NCBI RefSeq assembly: GCF_050402865.1
Contig: NZ_BAABMF010000003.1
Span: 186,001-250,000 of the forward strand
Reading direction: 5' to 3'
DNA length: 64,000 bases
Origin: Clostridium_AF sediminicola
GTDB lineage: Bacteria > Bacillota > Clostridia > Clostridiales > Clostridiaceae
Shown here: positions 52,270 through 61,175 of the stretch, one piece after another
How the letters are laid out: the number at the start of each line of letters is the position of its first letter
How positions within the stretch are numbered: the stretch's first letter is position 1
Program-made: the position numbers and the translations under genes
Notes under the pieces: generated by a model
What the model was told of the DNA's origin: nothing
The model's database searches: none
The model's input: only the letters and a program-made list of their open reading frames with translations

Positions 52270-53190
52270 CTAATTTAGTTCACATAATTTCACAGCTAAT
52301 TTTGAAGCTACTCTTGCATTATTGTATACAAGTTCTATATTTGATGCTAAGCTATTTCCACCTGTTATTTCTTTTACTTTTCCAAGTAAGAAAGGAGTTG
52401 TATCCTTACCCTTAATTCCTTTTTCAAAGCATTCCTTTAAAGCTTTATTTATAGCTTCAGTTATTACATCAAAGTCCATTTCGTATTGTTCAGGAATAGG
52501 GTTTGCTACTACCATTCCTCCATGGAGCCCTAAATCCCATTTAGTTTTTAGTGCTACTGCAAGTTCATCCACTGAATCAACTTTATAATCTACACCAAAC
52601 CCACTTTTTCTTGTATAAAATGCTGGTAGTTCGTTTGTTTTAAATCCAACAACCGGTACTCCTTGTGTTTCTAGATATTCAAGAGTTAATCCAATGTCTA
52701 AAATTGATTTAGCCCCTGCACATACTACAGCAACATTTGTATTTGCTAATTCTTGAAGGTCTGCTGATATATCAAAAGTTTCTTGTGCTTTTCTATGAAC
52801 TCCACCAATTCCACCTGTTGCAAATATTTTTATTCCTGCAAGATTAGCTATAATCATTGTAGATGCAACAGTAGTTGCTCCATCTGCTTTTTTAGCAAGA
52901 ATAAATGGAATATCTCTTCTGCTTGTCTTAATAACTTTCGTTCCCTGCTTACCTAAATAATTTATCTCTTCTTCTGATAATCCCACTTTAAGCTTACCAT
53001 TTAAAATTGCTATAGTTGCTGGAACTGCTCCATTTTCTCTAATAATATTTTCAACATTTATAGCTGTCTCTGCATTTTGAGGATATGGCATTCCATGTGA
53101 TATAATTGTAGATTCTAGCGCTACAACTGGTTTATTATTTTTTAAAGCCTCTAAAACTTCATCTTTTATTTCTAAGTATTTTTCTAACAT
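52270..53190 (-). CDS. psuG: Pseudouridine-5'-phosphate glycosidase
   Basis: The 306-residue protein carries the family motifs VVALESTIISHGMPYPQNAE, TSRRDIPFILAKKADGATTV, FATGGIGGVHR, VVCAGAKSILDIGLTLEYLE, and a C-terminal GKDTTPFLLGKVKEITGG. It splits pseudouridine 5'-phosphate into uracil and ribose 5-phosphate. Its start overlaps the stop of the kinase gene by seven bases, so the pair is translationally coupled. A terminator follows. Confidence 0.92.
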   Translation of the reverse strand: MLEKYLEIKDEVLEALKNNKPVVALESTIISHGMPYPQNAETAINVENIIRENGAVPATIAILNGKLKVGLSEEEINYLGKQGTKVIKTSRRDIPFILAKKADGATTVASTMIIANLAGIKIFATGGIGGVHRKAQETFDISADLQELANTNVAVVCAGAKSILDIGLTLEYLETQGVPVVGFKTNELPAFYTRKSGFGVDYKVDSVDELAVALKTKWDLGLHGGMVVANPIPEQYEMDFDVITEAINKALKECFEKGIKGKDTTPFLLGKVKEITGGNSLASNIELVYNNARVASKLAVKLCELN

Positions 53191-54278
53191 AATCCTGTCT
53201 CCTTCATTATATTTAGCACATTATTTGCTGACATATTTGGATTTATTGTCTTATGGTTTTTCATGGCTAGGATTGAAGCAGCCATAGAAAATCTTGCAGC
53301 ATACTCTATTTCTTCATCTTCCATGTAACAATATGCAAGTCCTGCAACAAAGGCATCTCCCGCTCCTGTTACATTGATAGGTTCAATTTTAGGACTCTTT
53401 ATTTTTTCTTCTTTTTCACCATCATTATAGTAAATACCATTTTCCCCCAGTGTAATAAAGACTCTTTTCACACCTTTTGATAGAAAATAATTTGCTGCTT
53501 TCCTCATATCTCTAACATTATTAATTTCTATACCTGATAAAACTTCTGCTTCTAATTTATTAGGTTTAATAGTATGAAAATAACCTATAATATCTTTTAT
53601 TTTCATTGCTTTAGTTGTAGATACAGTATCTAAAAAGTAATCCACATCATCAATATTAGTAACTGTATGTCTTATAACGTCCTCAGGTAAATTTGTATCA
53701 ATAACACATAGTCTCGAATTTGATATAACTTTTCTCTTCTCTCTTATAAAATCAGGGGTAACTTTATCAAAAATATCCATGTTTGAAATTGCAGCTACCA
53801 TACTTCCTTTTTCATCTAATATGCACATATAATTTGATGTACTTTCATCATCCAAAATCAATGAATAGCTCAAATCTAGTCCATATTGTTTTGCGTCATT
53901 CAAAATTTTCTTTCCATAAAGGTCATTCCCTACTGCAGTTAATAATTTTGTTTCTACTCCTAATTTTGATAAGTTCTCTCCAATATTTCTACCTACACCA
54001 CCCAAAGATATCTTAACATCTCCTGGATTTGAATCTTCATAAATAAATTTTTTCTTCGAAAATCCCTGAATATCAATATTCGCTCCACCTAAAATACTTA
54101 CATATTCATGCTTATATATTACATAACCTTTGCCTAGTATATATCCTTTTTTCATCAGGTTAGCAATATGAACAGCAGCAGACGATCTTGTTATTCCTAA
54201 CTTATTGGCAAGTTCCTTTTGAGAGATTAAAGGGTTCACCTCTATTAGTTCTAGAATTTCCTTTTCTCGTTTAGTCAT
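53184..54278 (-). CDS. psuK: Pseudouridine kinase with N-terminal HTH domain
   Basis: Residues 1-55 form a winged helix (KREKEILELIEVNPLISQKE, ITRSSAAVHIANLMKKGYIL); residues 60-364 are a PfkB kinase: SILGGANIDIQGFS, SLGGVGRNIGENL, the catalytic NVTGAGDAFVAGLAYCYM. It phosphorylates pseudouridine for PsuG. The fused DNA-binding domain suggests it also controls its own operon, as in other Gram-positive PfkB fusions; this is inference. A palindrome-free AT-rich promoter region lies upstream. Confidence 0.88.
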   Translation of the reverse strand: MTKREKEILELIEVNPLISQKELANKLGITRSSAAVHIANLMKKGYILGKGYVIYKHEYVSILGGANIDIQGFSKKKFIYEDSNPGDVKISLGGVGRNIGENLSKLGVETKLLTAVGNDLYGKKILNDAKQYGLDLSYSLILDDESTSNYMCILDEKGSMVAAISNMDIFDKVTPDFIREKRKVISNSRLCVIDTNLPEDVIRHTVTNIDDVDYFLDTVSTTKAMKIKDIIGYFHTIKPNKLEAEVLSGIEINNVRDMRKAANYFLSKGVKRVFITLGENGIYYNDGEKEEKIKSPKIEPINVTGAGDAFVAGLAYCYMEDEEIEYAARFSMAASILAMKNHKTINPNMSANNVLNIMKETGLC

Positions 54279-54423
54279 ATCCGGCTCCTCTTTGCTTTTG
54301 CTTAGTAATTAAACTTAAGCTTATATTTATATTAACAAAATTTTTTTACTTTTTCAATATATAAAATATTAAAATTTCATTAATAGTTTCGTTAATTTTA
54401 ACCATTTATACTTTTACAACAAA

Positions 54424-54450
54424 AAAAGCTTTTCCTTAAGAAAAGCTTCC
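54424..54450 (-). terminator. Terminator of the 46-codon gene
   Basis: AAGCTTTTC-TTAA-GGAAAAGCTT with TTTTTTG on the minus strand, enclosing the stop codon. Confidence 0.8.
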
Positions 54451-54576
54451 TCTTTTAACTGATTGTTTTTTTGAAGTTCTATTGCTGTTTTTAGCAGATT
54501 CTCTAGTTAAAGGTGTATCCCAGTTTGCCTTTTCTTCTCTTACACCTTTTTTATCAATTTGACTATCCTTTGGCAT
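54436..54576 (-). CDS. Small hydrophilic protein, 46 residues
   Basis: ATG at 54574-54576 follows GAAGGAGAG by six bases. The product MPKDSQIDKKGVREEKANWD continues with TPLTRESAKNSNRTSKKQSV and ends RGSFS. It is charged, Ser/Lys-rich and without hydrophobic segments. The stop lies inside a perfect terminator, which supports a real gene. Composition recalls small spore proteins; no family recognised. Confidence 0.55.
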   Translation of the reverse strand: MPKDSQIDKKGVREEKANWDTPLTRESAKNSNRTSKKQSVKRGSFS

Positions 54577-54599
54577 AATTTCTCTCCTTCAGAGTCGGC

Positions 54600-54782
54600 T
54601 TAATAATTAGTTCTACTTTTCTTTCAAAAACATACAATCATCAAGTAAGAATTTTTATTACGAAACTTTATTTATACATGTACAAAATCTCAGGTATTTA
54701 TGAGTTTTGGACTTGTATAAATAGTTAGTTGAATTAAAAACTCTATATGTTTTTTGAAAGAAATTAGTAGAAGTTATTATTC
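54600..54782. repeat. Repeat R5, copy 2: large inverted repeat
   Basis: About 183 bases fold back: outer arms TAATAATTAGTTCTACTTTT and AATTAGTAGAAGTTATTATT with CTTTCAAAAACATA/TATGTTTTTTGAAAG, inner arms TTTATACATGTACAAAA and TTTTGGACTTGTATAAA. The inner part matches 38374-38465. It fills most of the gap between the small gene and the sigma-54 activator. Confidence 0.6.
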
Positions 54783-54918
54783 AACGATCTCTTTCATTTA
54801 CTATAAACTGCGAACTATAGATAAATCCAGGTCGTAATTTATCTATATATTTTCCACAGTAATACTATTAGCATAACAAAAAGAAATTATTCTACACTTT
54901 AACCATTCTACGGATAAA

Positions 54919-56919
54919 TCAACTTTTATCTAGCCCATATTTTTTACACTTCAAAGAAACAGTTCTATGTGTTAATCCTAAAGCTTTTCCAGCTTTATTA
55001 TAACTTCCATACTTTTTCATTGCAAGCTCAATTATTTCTTTTTCATATTCTTCAAAAGGCATAATGTCGTCATTAAGAGTATTTATCAGTTTTGTTTTTT
55101 TATCTTTTAGATTGGTTATATATATAGGCATATCCTTTATAGTAATTATATCTTTATCACACATGTTTATTGCTCTTTCAATGATATTCTCTAATTCTCT
55201 AATGTTTCCTGGCCAATGATATTTTTGAAGTAATTCTAAAACCTCGTTATCAATTTGACTAATATTTTTACCCATTTTACTTGTAATTTTATTTATAAAA
55301 TGTTCAACTAATAAGTTTAGATCTTCTTTTCTTTTCCTAAGTGGTGGTAAAGATATAGAAATAACATTCAATCTATAATATAAATCTTCCCTAAACTCGC
55401 CCTCTTCCATCATTTTTTCGAGATTTTTGTTAGTAGCAGATATAATTCTTACATCAACTTTTTCTGTTTTTATTCCTCCCACTGGTTCAAATTCTTTTTC
55501 TTGGAGTACTCTTAAAAGTTTAACCTGCATGGATTTAGGTAAGTCACCTATTTCATCTAAAAATATAGTACCTTCATTAGCTATACTGAATTTTCCCTGT
55601 TTATTCTTTAGTGCTCCTGTAAAAGCACCTTTTACATATCCAAAAAGTTCACTTTCAATTAAATTTTCTGGTATTGCAGCACAATTAATCCTTACAAATG
55701 GTTTTTCAGCCCTATGAGAGCTATTATGTATAGCTTTTGCAATTAATTCTTTACCTGTTCCACTCTCTCCTCTTATCAGTACTGTTGAAGTGTACTTAGC
55801 CGCCTTATCAGCTATTACCATACAATCCTTCAAACTACTGCTATTACCTATTATATTTGAAAAGGAACTATTTAATTTACTATGTCTTTTTAATTCTTCT
55901 TTATAATAATTAAGTTCTTCTTCAAATTCATCAAGCTTTTTCATTAATTCTTTTATTTCTTCAACAGACCTACCTATTGATAGTACACCTTTAAATTTTT
56001 CGTCAATAAACAAAGGATATACACTAGTTATAAGATTTGTATTGTCTTTAGTTCTTACTACGTTTTCTAGCTTTTCTTTAGAATTAAACACCTTCATCCT
56101 TAAACCCTTAGATGATATTTGAACCAAATCTTTTCCTAATATCTCAGCCTCACTAATATCAAAATATTCTTTATACGCAGGATTCACATATGTTATTTCT
56201 CTTTTCTCATTTACAAAACAAATCATTTCATTAGTTGTTTCCAAAATTTTATTTAGCTTTTCATTTAACTCTTTCATACCTACTAGTTCGGATATATCCT
56301 GAAATATTCCAATAGCACCAATTGTTTTACCACTAGATATTATAGGAGATCTATTAGTTATAACAATTCTATTATTTATATGTTGCACATTTCCATATTG
56401 TTTAGTTTTTGTAATAAGCACATTATGAAGATCAGAAGTTGGTATAATATCTTTGACATACTTCCCCACCACTTCATCACTTTTTTTCTGAATCAAATCA
56501 AGTCCATATCTATTTATTAAAGTAATATTGGCATCCATGCCAATTACAAGAATCCCTACAGGTATGTTTTGAATTATTTGCTCATTAGCAATAGCATTTT
56601 CTTCGAGTATGGCATCCAAACCTGCAAAGCTTTCGTCTCTTTCATTGAATTGGGTATTTATGAAACTAATTAATTCATTAACCGCCTGTTTTGCTGTATC
56701 TGTTTCTTCCCTACAGGATATTTCAATTTCTTCACCATTTTGAATTCTCATAGAAATAAGTGCCAAGATACTTATTGCAATTGGTAATGAATTAGGTTTT
56801 TTAATAAATAGCTCAATCTCTTTTTTAATTTTTATTTCATCAGCCTTTTGTACAATCATTGCTGCTATTCTAGTATGAATTCCGTTTTCAATATCAATCC
56901 TTACTCTTTCTCTATACAT
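54919..56919 (-). CDS. Sigma-54-dependent activator with N-terminal HPr domain
   Basis: The 666-residue protein has an unusual order. Residues 1-90 are an HPr fold: NGIHTRIAAM places the phosphorylatable His exactly at residue 15 with Arg17, while the HPrK site Ser46 is Pro. Two PAS domains follow (about 115-215 and 225-320), then a coiled coil (325-350), an AAA+ domain (355-595) with Walker A GESGTGKE (384-391) and the sigma-54 loop GAFTGA (431-436), and a Fis-type HTH (620-666). It should activate RpoN promoters in response to PTS phosphorylation and a PAS signal. It is divergent from ptsI, whose leader carries a sigma-54 promoter and two palindromes. Confidence 0.9.
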   Translation of the reverse strand: MYRERVRIDIENGIHTRIAAMIVQKADEIKIKKEIELFIKKPNSLPIAISILALISMRIQNGEEIEISCREETDTAKQAVNELISFINTQFNERDESFAGLDAILEENAIANEQIIQNIPVGILVIGMDANITLINRYGLDLIQKKSDEVVGKYVKDIIPTSDLHNVLITKTKQYGNVQHINNRIVITNRSPIISSGKTIGAIGIFQDISELVGMKELNEKLNKILETTNEMICFVNEKREITYVNPAYKEYFDISEAEILGKDLVQISSKGLRMKVFNSKEKLENVVRTKDNTNLITSVYPLFIDEKFKGVLSIGRSVEEIKELMKKLDEFEEELNYYKEELKRHSKLNSSFSNIIGNSSSLKDCMVIADKAAKYTSTVLIRGESGTGKELIAKAIHNSSHRAEKPFVRINCAAIPENLIESELFGYVKGAFTGALKNKQGKFSIANEGTIFLDEIGDLPKSMQVKLLRVLQEKEFEPVGGIKTEKVDVRIISATNKNLEKMMEEGEFREDLYYRLNVISISLPPLRKRKEDLNLLVEHFINKITSKMGKNISQIDNEVLELLQKYHWPGNIRELENIIERAINMCDKDIITIKDMPIYITNLKDKKTKLINTLNDDIMPFEEYEKEIIELAMKKYGSYNKAGKALGLTHRTVSLKCKKYGLDKS

Positions 56920-56963
56920 AGCTTTCCTTTCAATTGATATATTTTATCATAACTACAAAAATC

Positions 56964-56982
56964 GTTGATAATTTTTATCAAC
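56964..56982. promoter_or_regulatory. Putative activator site UAS-1
   Basis: GTTGATAA-TTT-TTATCAAC, a perfect 8-bp inverted repeat 45 bases upstream of the activator gene and about 235 bases upstream of the predicted ptsI start of transcription. Confidence 0.6.
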
Positions 56983-57088
56983 CCACCAAATAATAGTGTT
57001 ATACATTGATTTTTATAGATTTTTTCTAGTACATTCATTAAAAATACTTTAATCTAAGTTTGTAATTAATATAATATTATTTTTATAT

Positions 57089-57103
57089 TGATAAATATTA
57101 TCA
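57089..57103. promoter_or_regulatory. Putative activator site UAS-2
   Basis: TGATAA-ATA-TTATCA repeats the core of UAS-1 (TGATAA-N3-TTATCA), centred about 112 bases upstream of the predicted start of transcription. Confidence 0.6.
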
Positions 57104-57180
57104 TACCAAATACATAATAATATTAATGTAATCATTTCCAATTCAATTATATCAGTAATTAATATATTATTCTACTAATT

Positions 57181-57196
57181 TGGCACAAATATTGCT
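57181..57196 (+). promoter_or_regulatory. Sigma-54 promoter of ptsI
   Basis: TGGCAC-AAATA-TTGCT fits the -24/-12 consensus TGGCAC-N5-TTGCW at every position. It points toward ptsI, whose start codon lies 380 bases downstream. Confidence 0.8.
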
Positions 57197-57275
57197 TTAA
57201 TTTATAGTGATAAATAAAAATTACGCAGCCTATTTGATATTTAGAGTTTTCTCTTGGTATCAAAACTACCATATA

Positions 57276-57479
57276 AGTGATAAGTTAAAAGTGACAAGTG
57301 ACAAGTTAAGGATGATTTTCTTGCAGAAAATTTTTAGCTAAGCCTTATTAGCTTCTCTAACTGGAATAATGTTGTTTTGCTATACAAAAGAGATCAATTG
57401 AATCTTTTATATAATTAAAAGCTTTCACCTTAGTGAAAGGTGTCCATAATTTGTAACTTGTCACTTGAAACTTGTCACT
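57276..57479. repeat. Palindromic repeat family P, copy 6, in the ptsI leader
   Basis: The arms are AGTGACAAGTGACAAGTTAA and TAACTTGTCACTTG...CTTGTCACT. Inner elements GATTTTCTTGCAGAAAAT and AATTAAAAGCTTTCACC...GTGAAAGG are shared with copy 4. It would be transcribed as a long hairpin in the 5' leader of ptsI. Confidence 0.7.
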
Positions 57480-57575
57480 ATATTTTTTATAGTATCTTTT
57501 AAATTTTAGTTTAGAGTGTTTTATCTGTATATCTATATATAGAAAGATTTAAATATAAACTCGGGAGGAATAATA

Positions 57576-59198
57576 ATGAAAAAAGGAATTGCAGCATCAA
57601 AAGGATATGCTATTGGTAAAGTGGTTATTAAGGAAGATACAGAAATTGTAATAGACAATACAAAAATCACAGATATTGAAAGTGAAATTTCAAAATTAAA
57701 TACAGCACTGGAGTTATCTAAAGAACAATTAACAAAAATCAAAGAAAAAGCTGAAAAAGAAATTGGTGCTGATAAAGCTGCTGTTTTTAGTAGCCATATA
57801 ATGGTACTAGAAGATCCCGAATTATCTGGTGCAATTACTGAAAAAATTAAAACTGAAAAAGACAATGCTGTAAAAGCCGTTAATGATGTTATCCAAATGT
57901 ACGTTGGTATTTTTGCTGCAATGGATGACGAATATATGAGAGAAAGAGCTTCAGACATAAAAGATGTAGGTAATAGAGTTTTAGCTAATTTAACTAACTC
58001 TTCTTGTGAAGGAGTAGATTGTCTTTCTAATAATTCTATAGTTGTAGCTCATGATTTAACTCCTTCTGATACAGCTCAACTTGATAAGTCAAAAGTAGTT
58101 GCTTTCCTTACAAATATAGGCGGAAGAACTTCCCATAGCGCTATTATGGCTAGAACATTAGAAATTCCTGCAATAGTTGGCCTTCAAGATATTACTACTA
58201 GTGTAAAGAATGGCGATTTAGTAATCGTTGATGGTGGCGAAGGGATTGTTATAATAAATCCAGATGAAACAACTATTGAAGAATATAAAACAAAACAAGC
58301 TGAATATGAAAAAGAAAAAGAAAGATTAAAAACTTTAATCAATGTTAGAACTGTAACTAAAGCCGGAAAACATGTTGAAGTATCAGGTAATATAGGAAAA
58401 GCAGAAGATGTAAATCAAGTATTAGAAAACGGTGGAGAAGGAATCGGATTATTTAGAACTGAATTCTTATACATGGATAGAAATGATATGCCTTCGGAAG
58501 AAGAACAGTTTAATTCATATAAATATGTTACTGAAAAAATGGGTGAAAAACCTGTAGTAATTAGAACATTAGACATTGGTGGAGACAAAAAACTTCCGTA
58601 TCTCCCTTTACCTGAAGAAATGAATCCTTTCTTAGGCTATAGAGCAATAAGATTGTGTTTAGATAAAAAAGACATATTCAAGATTCAATTAAGAGCATTA
58701 CTTAGAGCATCTGCATATGGAAACTTAAAAATCATGTTCCCAATGATTTCTTCATTAAGCGAATTCTTAGCTTCAAAAGAAATCCTTACAGAATGCATGG
58801 AAGAATTAAAAGCTGAAGGAAAAGATTTTAACAAAGATCTAGAAGTTGGTATGATGGTTGAAATACCTGCTGCTGCCGTTTATGCTGACGAACTTGCTAA
58901 ACATGTAGATTTCTTTAGTATAGGAACTAATGACCTTATACAATACACTTTAGCAGCTGATAGAATGAACGAAAAAGTTTCATACTTATATGATCCAATG
59001 CACCCAGCAGTATTAAGACTTATTAAAATGACTATAGATGCCGCTCACAAAGAAGGTAAATGGTGTGGTATGTGTGGAGAAGCTGCTGGAGATGAAAATG
59101 TAATTCCTACTCTAGTTGAATATGGATTAGATGAATTCTCAATGAGTGCAACTTCAATTTTAAGAGCTAAAGAATTAATTATGAATCACGAAATCTAA
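57576..59198 (+). CDS. ptsI: PTS enzyme I
   Basis: The 540-residue phosphotransferase is full length: N-terminal domain with the active His187 in GGRTSHSAIMARTLEIPAIV, linker, and C-terminal PEP-binding barrel with EGIGLFRTEFLYMDRNDMPS, RTLDIGGDKKLPYL, EMNPFLGYRAIRLCL, GMMVEIPAAAVYADELAKHV, FFSIGTNDLIQYT and the catalytic CGMCGEAAGD. It transfers phosphate from PEP to HPr. No ptsH is adjacent; the only HPr-like domain nearby is in the divergent activator. A GGGAGGA site precedes the ATG. Confidence 0.95.
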   Translation: MKKGIAASKGYAIGKVVIKEDTEIVIDNTKITDIESEISKLNTALELSKEQLTKIKEKAEKEIGADKAAVFSSHIMVLEDPELSGAITEKIKTEKDNAVKAVNDVIQMYVGIFAAMDDEYMRERASDIKDVGNRVLANLTNSSCEGVDCLSNNSIVVAHDLTPSDTAQLDKSKVVAFLTNIGGRTSHSAIMARTLEIPAIVGLQDITTSVKNGDLVIVDGGEGIVIINPDETTIEEYKTKQAEYEKEKERLKTLINVRTVTKAGKHVEVSGNIGKAEDVNQVLENGGEGIGLFRTEFLYMDRNDMPSEEEQFNSYKYVTEKMGEKPVVIRTLDIGGDKKLPYLPLPEEMNPFLGYRAIRLCLDKKDIFKIQLRALLRASAYGNLKIMFPMISSLSEFLASKEILTECMEELKAEGKDFNKDLEVGMMVEIPAAAVYADELAKHVDFFSIGTNDLIQYTLAADRMNEKVSYLYDPMHPAVLRLIKMTIDAAHKEGKWCGMCGEAAGDENVIPTLVEYGLDEFSMSATSILRAKELIMNHEI

Positions 59199-59260
59199 AA
59201 ACCTTGATATAAAACTATAACGCCTTAATAATAGTATTATAGTTTAATATATAGTCTCTC

Positions 59261-59298
59261 AAAAGACAGCTTCCCTACCCAGGTTGCTGTCTTTTTTC
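59261..59298. terminator. Terminator shared by ptsI and the convergent transporter gene
   Basis: AAAGACAGC and GCTGTCTTT pair around a 15-base loop, followed by TTTC on plus and flanked by A-rich sequence for the other direction. Confidence 0.75.
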
Positions 59299-59301
59299 AG
59301 T

Positions 59302-60354
59302 TTACTTCTCCTCAACATATATAGATTTTATTATAACTTTCACCACTGAATAAGCCGGTATTGCTATAAATGCTCCTAAAATACCAAGCAAAGATACTGA
59401 TATAAAAATCAGAAATATAACAGTTAGTGGATGAATATTAAGTCTATTACCAATTATATTAGGTGTAATGAAATTACCTTCTATTTGCTGAACAACAACA
59501 GATACGATAATAACCTTAAGTGCTAAACTAATATTAGTTATGAGCGCTATTAACAATGCTGGTATAATCCCTAAAAATGGCCCTATAAAGGGTATCATAG
59601 ATGTGATCATAGCAAATATGGATAGTACAAATGCATCTTGCATACCTATAATTAAGTATCCTATAAACATCATAATCCCAATGCAAAAGGCCACTAAAAT
59701 CTGTCCTGTTATATATGTAGATAAGGTACTATCTATATTCTTAAATAATTTATTTGCCCATACTCTTCTTTTATCAGGTATTATATTTAAAATACCTTCT
59801 TTAAATTTTTCTCCATCTTTTAATAAATAAAATGCAACTATAGGTATTAATATAAGTAAACTTCCTATATTAGCTATACTTGAAATAAAACTAAAAGACC
59901 CTTTAGAGATATTTTGTATTGATTTCTCTATGTAAGGCTTTATACTCCCTTCTATTTCCTTTGCAGTACTTGAATCTAAATTTAAATTTCCCCATACCTT
60001 ATAAAAATTATTTTGTACTTCTTCAATTTTTGATACTACATCTTTATAGGATTTACTAAAAGTTTGAGCTACTTGACTTCCACTATATCCAAACAATAAA
60101 AATAAAACTCCAACAAAAATAAGTAAAACCAATATTACAGCCAAATCTCTTTTTAGACCAGTTTTTTCAATTAATTTTACCAATGGCCTAAATATATAAT
60201 AAATAAAACCTCCAAATAATAATGGGATAAATAATGTATTGAGTATTATGGATAATGGATTAATTATGAAAGTTAATTTAGATAACAAAAAAATTATGGT
60301 TAAAACTATTAAAACTCCTATTGAATAACGATAAAACTTATTGTCTATTTTCAT
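59302..60354 (-). CDS. AI-2E family transporter (PerM type)
   Basis: A 350-residue membrane protein with about eight hydrophobic helices: an N-terminal pair, a large loop (about residues 85-150), then LLILIPIVAFYLLKDGEKFK, GQILVAFCIGIMMFIGYLII, ITSMIPFIGPFLGIIPALLI, and the closing IEGNFITPNIIGNRLNIHPL. These are family hallmarks. Members export small molecules or act as Na+/H+ antiporters; the substrate here is unknown. Confidence 0.85.
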   Translation of the reverse strand: MKIDNKFYRYSIGVLIVLTIIFLLSKLTFIINPLSIILNTLFIPLLFGGFIYYIFRPLVKLIEKTGLKRDLAVILVLLIFVGVLFLLFGYSGSQVAQTFSKSYKDVVSKIEEVQNNFYKVWGNLNLDSSTAKEIEGSIKPYIEKSIQNISKGSFSFISSIANIGSLLILIPIVAFYLLKDGEKFKEGILNIIPDKRRVWANKLFKNIDSTLSTYITGQILVAFCIGIMMFIGYLIIGMQDAFVLSIFAMITSMIPFIGPFLGIIPALLIALITNISLALKVIIVSVVVQQIEGNFITPNIIGNRLNIHPLTVIFLIFISVSLLGILGAFIAIPAYSVVKVIIKSIYVEEK

Positions 60355-60391
60355 TTTTTACCTCCCAAGTTTAAAAGCAGTTAACTAACTA

Positions 60392-60426
60392 TAAAAAAAT
60401 ACTGCATCTATATTATAGATGCAGCA
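60392..60426 (-). terminator. Terminator of the Sufu-domain gene
   Basis: CTGCATCTAT-AAT-ATAGATGCAG followed by TATTTTTTTAT on the minus strand. Confidence 0.8.
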
Positions 60427-60440
60427 TTTCATTATTATGA

Positions 60441-61157
60441 TTATATCATAGTCTTATTTGTAAAAAAATTCAATAGTTGATTTCCACACACATTTTTTCT
60501 ATTGACATCAATTAATTCAGTAATTCCGTTACCATAAAACTTCTTCTCAAAAGCCTTTATCCCACGGTTTATTCTAAATTTCATTTCCTCTTCATACAAC
60601 GGAACAATATTAAAGAAGTTAATATATTTATCTTCACCAATATTACACTTACTAAAAGCAGGATTAGCTAATGTTGGTTGTAGTGGCACAAAACCACATT
60701 GCTTTGTATTGTTAGCTACAGGATAAGTTCTTCGCTTATTGATATTAAATCCATACCATGGATATGATGATTCTAATATAAGCTGTTTAGAAATTTCAAT
60801 AAGCCATTTATAAGGCCATCCAAATCGAATGTCTTTCATATGATTCTCCCCTCTATACCAAGAAGGAGGTAAACATATAATTAACTCAACATATTTAGAA
60901 TTATGAAAGTCTTTGTCCTTTTCTAATTTTGTATCACTAACTCCGTAAGTTACAAGTTTATGGTAAAACCCATTTTTTGTAGGAGGTATATGATAAATAT
61001 TCAAATAATAATCTTCTGTTATTTTTTCCTGAAAAACATTATCTATTTCACCCAAATATTTTTCTATATGGTTTATAAAAATGTTTTTTTCATTCTTTAT
61101 ACTTCTGTAATAATAATCTAAATCATTAAAAATAACATTATCTCTCATTAAATTCAA
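60441..61157 (-). CDS. Suppressor-of-fused (Sufu) domain protein
   Basis: The 238-residue protein matches the bacterial Sufu family: ELIICLPPSWYRGENH, WPYKWLIEISKQLILESSYP, the GFVPLQPTLANPAFSKCNIG segment and FFNIVPLYEEEMKFRINRGI. Bacterial Sufu proteins are mostly immunity factors for polymorphic toxins. No toxin gene is adjacent here, so it may be an orphan immunity gene, or serve another role. It follows the dehydratase activator gene by 18 bases on the same strand. Confidence 0.75.
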   Translation of the reverse strand: MNLMRDNVIFNDLDYYYRSIKNEKNIFINHIEKYLGEIDNVFQEKITEDYYLNIYHIPPTKNGFYHKLVTYGVSDTKLEKDKDFHNSKYVELIICLPPSWYRGENHMKDIRFGWPYKWLIEISKQLILESSYPWYGFNINKRRTYPVANNTKQCGFVPLQPTLANPAFSKCNIGEDKYINFFNIVPLYEEEMKFRINRGIKAFEKKFYGNGITELIDVNRKNVCGNQLLNFFTNKTMI

Positions 61158-61175
61158 TCACCCATCATTTTAATA

